A stretch of DNA of 64,000 nucleotides from Ancistrus triradiatus (taxonomy: Eukaryota > Chordata > Actinopteri > Siluriformes > Loricariidae). The DNA lies in the NCBI GenBank assembly GCA_025084515.1, contig JAJAGP010002002.1, positions 1-64,000 of the forward strand. The letters run 5' to 3'. Positions 57,201 through 64,000 of the stretch are shown here, piece after piece (position 1 is the stretch's first letter; every line of letters begins with the position of its first letter). Below the pieces are notes generated by a model. That model ran no database searches. It was not told where the DNA came from and saw only the letters and a program-made list of their open reading frames with translations. A program made the position numbers and the translations under genes.

Positions 57201-59498
57201 AGCATTTGCTCGGATTCACATTCCTGTGTATTTATGACTGTATCAGGTGACACGCCTTGTTATCTGACAGAGCTTCTCTAGAAGGTCATAAGAATTGTAG
57301 TGAGCCAGAGGTCAGCACTATTATAACTGCATGATGTTTAACAGCACTTGAGCTGGCAGGGGGTTTTACAGCTATAATACGTCATAGATTGAAAGCTTTT
57401 ACTAGAGTTCAAGCCAATAACAAAACTAGTAAAGGAACTTTACAGAAACGCTCAAACTAAACACACGAGGAAAAACACCGCCGTGTCATTAAGCTCATTT
57501 TACTGTTTGGGTATCCAAACTTCTTGGATGGCTTGGCCCATACTAGACAAATTACTACATGGAATTTGACTTCATCTAAGCATAACATCAGCCTAACTAC
57601 AGACCGCAAAGGATTAATAGTTGTGTTGCGTTTTCACAATCTATTGACAAACTGCAGGACAAGGGAAGCCAGAGTTGGACCTTCAACCCCATCATCCATG
57701 GGATTTTGGGTGGTGCGGTGATCAAAAATGCCCTGGTCAGGATGGCCCAGGGTCTGGAGCATGGGTGAACAGTTTGCCCTTGGTGTTCGCAGGTTTCTGG
57801 AGAATACATGGGGTCTAGAACTGAACTTCCATCTGAAGCCCATCACTTTGACAGCTGAGTGTTTGCATGTAGGTGCGAGTCCCTCTCCTTGTATCCCATT
57901 TGGCCTGGTTTCCCCACGGCTCATGCTGAACTCCCTCTTCATTCTTTGTTACGCTCCAAACTCCCTTCAGGTAATCTGAGCATCGGCCTGCATTCAGTGC
58001 AAACAAACTGGCATTGCTTCCCCCCTCTCGGTCTGTCAGGCCCAAATTAGACAGCCACCTTCTTCTTATGAAACCCATTCTCTGTAACCTGCATGCCTGG
58101 GCCTGCCTCCATTCTTTCAATTCTATCCAATGGCAAACTTTGGTATGACGATTAATAAACAGTTTCATATTTGTAACAGGTTTCTTACACCACAGGACAC
58201 AGCAGGAAAAGTTGGAGAGAAACACCCAGTTTGATTAATATTCCCTCATATCTCTTAACCCAAGACCACGTGATGGCATTCCATCTTCGTGGTTATGTAT
58301 TGGTGTGAAGATTTAGGGATGTTCCTTTGCCCAATCGTTTTAGTTCTTATGCAGACGGGTGATGGTTACAGAAAGGAATAATAAGACCAGAACGTCCATG
58401 TTTTACTTTGCTTTCTCCTGGCGAGGGTCACTGGGGTTCCGGCAACTATCTGCATGTGAAGCCCTGGCCATAAAACACAGCTGGGCCCAAAGGGGTGGGT
58501 TATTAGACCACTGCCCCACTCGAGCACCCAGGACAGGAACCTCTATGTAGATTAGTAGCAATAACAGACTTTACATTGCTTATCAGTGACGGGGTCAATA
58601 ACCAGCATGACAGGACACAGAACATTTCACAAGCGAGTTTTACAAAACAGAATAAAATACACAGCCTTAACACGGCTCTACAACTTACAGACTCATTCAA
58701 AAATATCACCCACCCAATTATAGCTTATCTGAAGTGGAATTCGACCATTGTGCGTTTAAATTTTTACATCATGAGTCACTGGTTTCACTCCAAGACAAAC
58801 CTTGTGAGAAACTGTGCCTCCAAACTGCCAGTAAATCAGAGTCTGACACACAGTCACAACATAGCGTTACTACACAAACACATACCACAATATTACACAG
58901 TACTCTAACAAACGCGGACATTACAAACGGCGTCGTTTCCATCTAGTACGGTTTACAGAATCAGCCAATCACCGACCTTATCACGGTCCAATCCTAAATA
59001 GCGTCATGTTCACTACGTAGGTGACCTATTTACAGTATAAGATAGCGTATGATTTAGTGCACTTTATAGTCCTTATAGCCTCATTTGGGATTCAACTCGC
59101 AGTTTCCAAAGACATATAGCAGAAGAGGCACAGGTGGCGAGTTAAGTGATTTGTACACCTGCTGACTTTAACTCTCCAGACAGTTTAGTAACGGGAAAAA
59201 CACTGGAAATGTGCAAACACGAACCTGGATGGAGTTTAATCAATATAAACCTCCGACACGAACTTTTAACAGAAACTAAGACCATTCACACGGAATACTA
59301 CTTAAAATAAGCAAAACGTTCAGCCACTGAATGTACGGGCAATCATTATGAACACACCATATTAAACAAATTTGTTTTCGTGCAAGATTTAAACCGTTCA
59401 GGAGCCCTTAAACCGCCACAAAGTTAACTTTAGCCAAACAGCTAACTCGCGAGCTACGAGAAAAAAACACTAGAAACCCACCAACCCCGTTAACTTAC
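51244..59498 (-). other. cgn: cgn first intron (8.3 kb), no coding exon
   Basis: Between the coding-start exon and the inferred non-coding first exon. It holds a Tc1 fragment (52375-53110), a diverged direct duplication (about 54640-55078), a poly-G run (about 55370-55380) and otherwise AT-rich DNA. No peptide with family resemblance on either strand. An additional 5'UTR exon could be hidden here. Confidence 0.55.
52375..53110 (-). mobile_element. Tc1 fragment (family of 24084-25608)
   Basis: Minus strand: WAKIPPSRCAGLISSYRK near 52510-52560, NIPELKLFCTEE, then the DNDPKHTS-type region around 52735-52750, then 'catccgtccacacaaaacattc' near 53030. Only the C-terminal two thirds is present; both ends are lost or decayed. 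Confidence 0.8.
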
Positions 59499-59640
59499 CT
59501 ACAGCCGGTGCAAAGTTCACAATTTAACGCTGCTTTAATCCTCTTTTCTGATTCATAAAGTTGGTGTCTGTAATACAGCGTCCATTACGCGCAGTCGAAT
59601 CTACCCGAGTAACTACTCCCTCAGAACAACCTGTTACCTT
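59499..59640 (-). other. cgn: Probable non-coding first exon of cgn
   Basis: On the minus strand a strong donor, CTGTAG|GTAAGT, follows 59499 just downstream of a GC-box/CCAAT promoter. No long open frame lies between the promoter and the donor. It would splice to the acceptor at 51243, whose ATG comes one base after the junction. Transcription start is estimated at about 59600-59640. Confidence 0.5.
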
Positions 59641-59659
59641 TTACCGAGTGATGCTGCTT

Positions 59660-59700
59660 GCCCCGCCCATAGTCGCCTATCTGAATAATATGATTGGCTA
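59660..59700 (-). promoter_or_regulatory. cgn: GC box and CCAAT box, probable cgn promoter
   Basis: GGGCGGGGC (minus strand, 59660-59668) is an Sp1-type GC box. GCCAATC (minus strand, about 59692-59698) is an NF-Y-type CCAAT box about 30 bp upstream. No TATA box is apparent, as expected for a TATA-less epithelial gene promoter. Confidence 0.5.
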
Positions 59701-60114
59701 AAACAGGTGCAGGGGGAGGAGCGTGTACAGCGCGCCTACTTCTAGTCAACAAATGGACTGAATACTAAAAACAAACGGTTATCTCCGTAGTGCACTACAT
59801 TAGGCTTAGACGTTGGTATTTTATACCCTCGGTAGTGCACTTATGTACAATGTAACAGTACATTTGATACACAGCCTTCGTTTACCTCAACTTGAACGTG
59901 TGTATACACAGTTTTAACTATTATATAACGAAAAGTTCTTACTTTTTACACTTCGTAGCGCGCTTTGTGTACATCCGTGTACATTATTTATAATGTCCCC
60001 ATTTTTATCAATACAAATACAAAGTAAATAACGTAAACTACTTTATTTACTCCTATACTGTACGCTTATCCTGATCATCCTAGTAAGAGAGTCAGTTAAG
60101 CCCCACTATCTTAT
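59701..60114. other. Intergenic, nothing recognised
   Basis: Contains 'gtagtgcactacattagg' and 'ggtagtgcacttatgtaca', repeat-like text also hinted at 59040-59095. No gene. Confidence 0.4.
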
Positions 60115-60302
60115 TCATTTACAGCATTTATTCAGAGCGATTTACAATTGATACAGTCTTACAATCCAAGCAATTGTGGGTTAAGGGTCTTGCTCAAGGA
60201 CCCAACAGTGGCAGCTTGGCAGAGGTGGGATTTGAACCCTGGACCTTCTGGTCCATAGTCCTGGTCCGTAGTCCTGTACCTTATCCGCTAAGCTAGCAAT
60301 CG
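60115..60302 (-). mobile_element. tRNA-derived SINE (family 1)
   Basis: Body 'caattgtgggttaagggtct', box B GGTTCAAATCCC (minus), and a head with GCGGATAAGG. A small duplication 'tagtcctggtccgtagtcctg' sits near the head. Confidence 0.83.
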
Positions 60303-60309
60303 TCATACA

Positions 60310-60530
60310 ATTATCTAACCAGCCAATCGTGTGGCAGCAGTGCAATGCATAACATCATGCAGGTACAGGCCAGCTTCAGGTAACATTCTGTGAAACACCA
60401 AAATCAAGGAAATGTGTTCTCAGCGATTTTGACCACGACATGATTGTTGGTGCCAGACGGTCTAGTTTGAGTAATTCTATAACTGCTGATCTTCTTGGTT
60501 TTCCACGCACACGCACAGTTGCAAATTCAG
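60310..60530 (+). mobile_element. Tc1-like fragment (N-terminal HTH)
   Basis: The plus strand reads FDHDMIVGARRSSLSNSITA then DLLGFPRT, the helix-turn-helix start of a Tc1-like transposase. The rest of the element is missing. Confidence 0.6.
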
Positions 60531-63500
60531 CCACCTGTCTGTGCATGCGTTTGGCATGTTCTTTCCATGTCTGTGAGGGTTTACTCTGGAGTGAGTGTGT
60601 TTTTCCATGAAATGGACTGGTATCCTTTAGACAGTCTACTCCCATGATGTGGTCACTGTTTCTGTAGGATTTGGGCCCCTGGTCACTGATAATCACTTAA
60701 CGAGACAACACTTCCAATTAACCCATAAGTCTCATAAACTGGCGTAGTTTGAATAGACAGGATTGATGTTACAGCCTATTTGTCTTATTCAGTCAGTAGT
60801 GTATAAGTCTGATAATGACCCTCTCAAGAAAAGTTTGTCAAACCCTGGATTTCTGCATTAGTTACTCAAGAACGGGGTCTGATCTGTACCCCGGTCAAAA
60901 TAATAGACATTGACACTAATATGGAATTTATTAATCCATAGAAATATGAATATATTATATTGATTAATGATTATGGAATTATTAATTAATTTTATGCAAT
61001 TAAAGCAGACAATACATTTTCTTAATGCACATTTTATCATTTAAAACAATACATAAAACATACTATAAGTACCGTATAGAATTAAACTTTACTGTATGTT
61101 TTGGTTTCTATGGGTTGTTACTGCTATCAACCACAAGAGGGCGGCATTGACTGGCAATTTCTTGTTTAAGCCAAACCGCTATGAATCTTCGTTAGCTAGT
61201 TGTAAACCTAGCAAAAGTAATAGTATTTCATAAAAGTCTTGATAATATAAGATGGATTCCAATCAGTGGGCGCAAACTTTCTATTTCTGCTTGTGAACTG
61301 TTTGTTGTTTGCAGTAGCTTAGTCTTTTCCTACCTGCATTTTTAAACAGATTTTTTTTAAATCGCTAAACGATCATGTTAGCAGTTTAACATTTGCTGCT
61401 GGTGGTTTGATCTTTGAATGTTATTCTGCTGTGTGTTTTGTTTCTTAAAGAAACTTCAGCTTTCTTAGACAATTGACATTAGACAGGAATAGTACCCCAT
61501 GATAAGAACAGAGTAAATAAATGATAAATGGTATTATGGTACCATGCCACCATGCAAACGTACCATACCACTTCCAGAGCAGGGCTTCCACTCCCATGAT
61601 GAAGTTTCTAAAGTCAAACTGCCATGCAAGCTGCTGCTATTTAGCCCTTGAGCACTGTTGTACCTTGTAATAAAAGTGTTTTAGTTTTCACTTTGATAAG
61701 GGCATCTACACAGTATGGGGTTTGAGGAATGTAACTGCACTTCACAGCCTTCCTCGCTTGCAAGAACAGCCCTGGATTTGAACCCAGGTTTTCGGAAAGC
61801 TGACATTTACAGTATTTGGATGAGACACATGAGCAGCAAAAGATCTTAAAACATGTCATGGAAGCAGATTTAGATGTTGCTTAGAAAATTCAAGATAGGA
61901 CAGACTGGTTCAGTGAAGGACGGCACGTTCTGGGAAGGGAAGGACTAAAACTGGGCAAAGGCATAAAGAACACAGGGTGTGTTTCTTCGCAGATCAATTT
62001 CAGGATGATCTTAAACCTTAGCCCCTCAGTCAGCAGCTAAAAAGCATATAGTACAGTAAAAAAAATTAATGACTTAAATGCTGCAGACAAGGAGCAGCAT
62101 CATGAATTAAAAACCAATAAACAATTAGTTTATTTTCTGCTCAAGGACTGTTGTGGCAGATCAATAAAATTGTATCACGTCATTATTTCAAATTGTTCCC
62201 ATTACACTATAAATAGATTGAAAAGTAACTGTCAGATATACCTGAGCCCTGAGCATTAAGTGGGCCCCCAAAGGAAAATCACCAACTTCCTTCTATATGA
62301 GGGCATCCCTGTAAAAACCTCGAAAGATAAACGTACTCTGGCATCTCAGGAAACCCTCCAAAGGGGGACCTGCCATCTCATTTGCCCCTGTTTGTTTTTA
62401 AGTTAATGTGTGCTGTTTAAATGAAGAGGGCTTACCTATCAGCTAGACAAAAGCATAAGAGGAAACAAGATGAGGGGGAAAACAGGAAGCAGGGCAGTGT
62501 GGTAAGTGGTGGAGATAATGTTCAATGAATTATGTATTAAACCAATGGCCAATTGCCCAAATATCGAGTAGAGACAACGTGATAAGCCTGGAAATGGGCT
62601 GCTTGTGGAAACAGTTTAGTTGGTGGGGTTAGTGATAGGTTATGGGATAGGTTAGTGAGGAAAATGGTCTTTTTTAGGTGAAAGTGGCTTAAATGGATGC
62701 ACAGGACAATTGCTTGGGGGTAGAGGGGCAGTTCTGGGGGCGCGATGCCCCTGTGACCACAAGATTGCCCCCTAAACACCCCGAGAAAGTGAAGAGTGAG
62801 TTAATTCATCATAACGCCTGCAATGCAAGTTTAGATAGAAAGTAATTGGACTCTCTAACATAGGCACTGGCCCCAGCCTGCCCCCCATGTGATATGGTCT
62901 AGAACCGCCACTGTTGAACTATTGGGGGTCCAGAAAGTTAAATTGGCATCCCTGAATACCCACAGACAAACATGTTGACATGTAGTAGCTGTTTGAACGA
63001 CTCACTTAAAAGACAAAACTTCAGCAAACATTCTTGTTTGATTAATGTTATGTGGCTTTCAGGTGGTTATTGATGTGGTTGCTAGAGTCTTTGTAAAGGC
63101 TGCATTGAAAGGTCTGTGCTTAATAGCAATATACAATGATAACAAAAGGATATTCAAAAGCAGAAAATACTGTTGCAGTCAAATGGGTGCGAGTGGTGTC
63201 CTGTAGAAACCTTTTACAAACTCTTTAGAAAAGCATGTTAAGACCAAGTGAGGTAGCCCTCCATCATAAGTCATGGAAAACCAATATTAATATGTATTGG
63301 TAATATCTGTATGGCCAGACATATGTAGACATACATTTTAATTTGTGATCCCTGTTATTTCAGCCACACCCACTGCTAACATGTTCATAACACGAAGCTT
63401 GCACATCTCACAAACACTGGCAGTAGAATGGGTTGTAGCCTCAACACTTCATAGACTGTTAACGTGACACTTTCATAGGTTTACACCTCCAACCAGTCAG

Positions 63501-63559
63501 TTCAACAACATTTTAACCCTAACCCTAACCCTGACCTCCTAAAGCAAAGTCCTTACAGA
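60531..63559. other. Intergenic, no gene recognised
   Basis: No conserved peptide in any frame. A CTCF-like word occurs at 61131-61144. Three telomere-type TAACCC units lie at about 63514-63533, too short to be a telomere. Confidence 0.45.
61131..61144 (+). promoter_or_regulatory. CTCF-like motif
   Basis: CCACAAGAGGGCGG matches the CTCF core CCASYAGRKGGCRS with one mismatch (position 5). Motif match only. Confidence 0.35.
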
Positions 63560-63937
63560 AATGGGCTACTAACTTTGATGGAGAACTTGGCTGGCTTGCA
63601 CAGAGCACTTAATATCAGACACTTTGAGATGAATCAGAATGCCAACTGTGAGCCATTTTCCATTTCCATTTCCATTTACAGCATTTTCCAGAGCGACTTA
63701 CATTGCGGTTAACGGTACTGGACTCTGGACCAGAAGGTGCAGGGTTCAAATCCCACCTCTGCCAAGATGCCACTGTTGGGTCCTTGATGTAAGTCGCTCT
63801 GGAAAATGCTGTAAAATGGAAATGGAAATGGAAATGGAAAATGGCTCACAGTTGGCATTCTGATTCATCTCAAAGTGTCTGATATTAAGTGCTCTGTGCA
63901 AGCCAGCCAAGTTCTCCATCAAAGTTAGTAGCCCATT
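63560..63937. repeat. Near-perfect inverted duplication around a SINE body
   Basis: Arm 1 (63560-63703) and arm 2 (63787-63937) are reverse complements. By eye they differ only by one extra 6-bp unit of the (CCATTT)n run and one extra T. The 83-bp spacer (63704-63786) is the head and box-B part of SINE family 1. Each arm consists of about 95 bp of sequence unrelated to the SINE plus a short-tandem (CCATTT)n and the SINE tail. Confidence 0.9.
63704..63840 (+). mobile_element. tRNA-derived SINE (family 1) in the palindrome centre
   Basis: GCGGTTAACGGTACTGG, GGTTCAAATCCC, then 'ccttgatgtaagtcgctctgg' and 'aaaatgctgtaaaatgg'. The middle of the body is deleted between 'gggtccttg' and 'atgtaagtcgc'. 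The tail is an (AAATGG)n run. Confidence 0.8.
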
Positions 63938-64000
63938 GGTACAATCTTACAATCCAAGCAGTTGTGGGTTAAGGGTCTTGCTCAAGGACCCAACAGTGGC
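63938..64000 (-). mobile_element. tRNA-derived SINE (family 1), cut by the window end
   Basis: 'ggtacaatcttacaatccaa' and 'gttgtgggttaagggtcttg' on the plus strand are the reverse complement of the SINE body. It directly abuts the right end of the inverted duplication. Confidence 0.8.

Noticed and set aside
59499..59760. Bidirectional promoter with a plus-strand gene to the right
   Set aside because: No exon-like peptide or good start-plus-donor pattern is visible on the plus strand between 59700 and 63559.
63514..63533. Telomere-type TAACCC repeats
   Set aside because: Only about three units within ordinary sequence; too short for a telomere or a meaningful interstitial telomeric array.

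Overview
The window is vertebrate nuclear DNA from a teleost fish, probably an otophysan (catfish, characin or carp relatives), although the species cannot be read from the sequence. It has split genes with GT-AG introns, large amounts of decayed Tc1/mariner DNA, tRNA-derived SINEs and hAT-like non-autonomous elements. It is a draft assembly: a run of exactly 100 N lies at 34427-34526, and one gene carries single-base frame breaks. I see no prokaryotic system, CRISPR array, rRNA or intact tRNA gene.

All three recognisable genes are on the minus strand. (1) synpo2l (synaptopodin 2-like, also called CHAP) is complete at 9337-20904. Four coding exons (20803-20904, 17390-17541, 16467-17173, 9337-11933) join in frame to 1185 codons plus stop: an N-terminal PDZ domain and a long proline-rich actin/Z-disc tail. 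A MEF2-type site and an MCAT-type site lie about 360-380 bp upstream of its ATG. (2) The 3' end of a CaM kinase II gene (camk2, most likely camk2g) lies at 31048-32743: three exons of the association (hub) domain, followed by a probable 3'UTR intron and UTR exon near 28566. The kinase part is absent because the contig ends at the N gap. (3) cingulin (cgn) is at 38140-51242 with 20 coding exons, and has a probable non-coding first exon and GC-box/CCAAT promoter near 59500-59700. The protein has a head with the N-terminal PVDHGVQIRFI block, a long coiled-coil rod and an acidic tail.

synpo2l and camk2g lie close together in the same orientation in human (10q22), so the left contig fits known synteny. 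In human, CGN is on chromosome 1. Finding cgn 3.6 kb beyond the N gap, where the rest of camk2 should be, makes a wrong scaffold join or a large hidden gap likely. synpo2l and camk2 are striated-muscle and signalling genes, and cingulin is a tight-junction plaque protein. There is no sign that the three form a functional unit.

The rest is repeats. 1-9300 holds Tc1 relics, a 0.7-kb long-hairpin element, a SINE and two hAT-like elements. The synpo2l introns hold two more Tc1-type elements. 21800-25610 is a block of Tc1 relics, one with both ends preserved. 28800-33330 is SINEs, an internally duplicated Tc1 relic, half of the hairpin family and a short terminal-inverted-repeat element. The cgn introns hold further SINEs. 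51243-59499 is the large first intron of cgn. 59700-64000 has no gene and ends in a near-perfect inverted duplication (63560-63937) around part of a SINE. No previously undescribed enzymatic or defence system was found. The most informative signals are structural: the inverted duplication, the suspect join, the clustered frame breaks in cgn, and the muscle promoter module.
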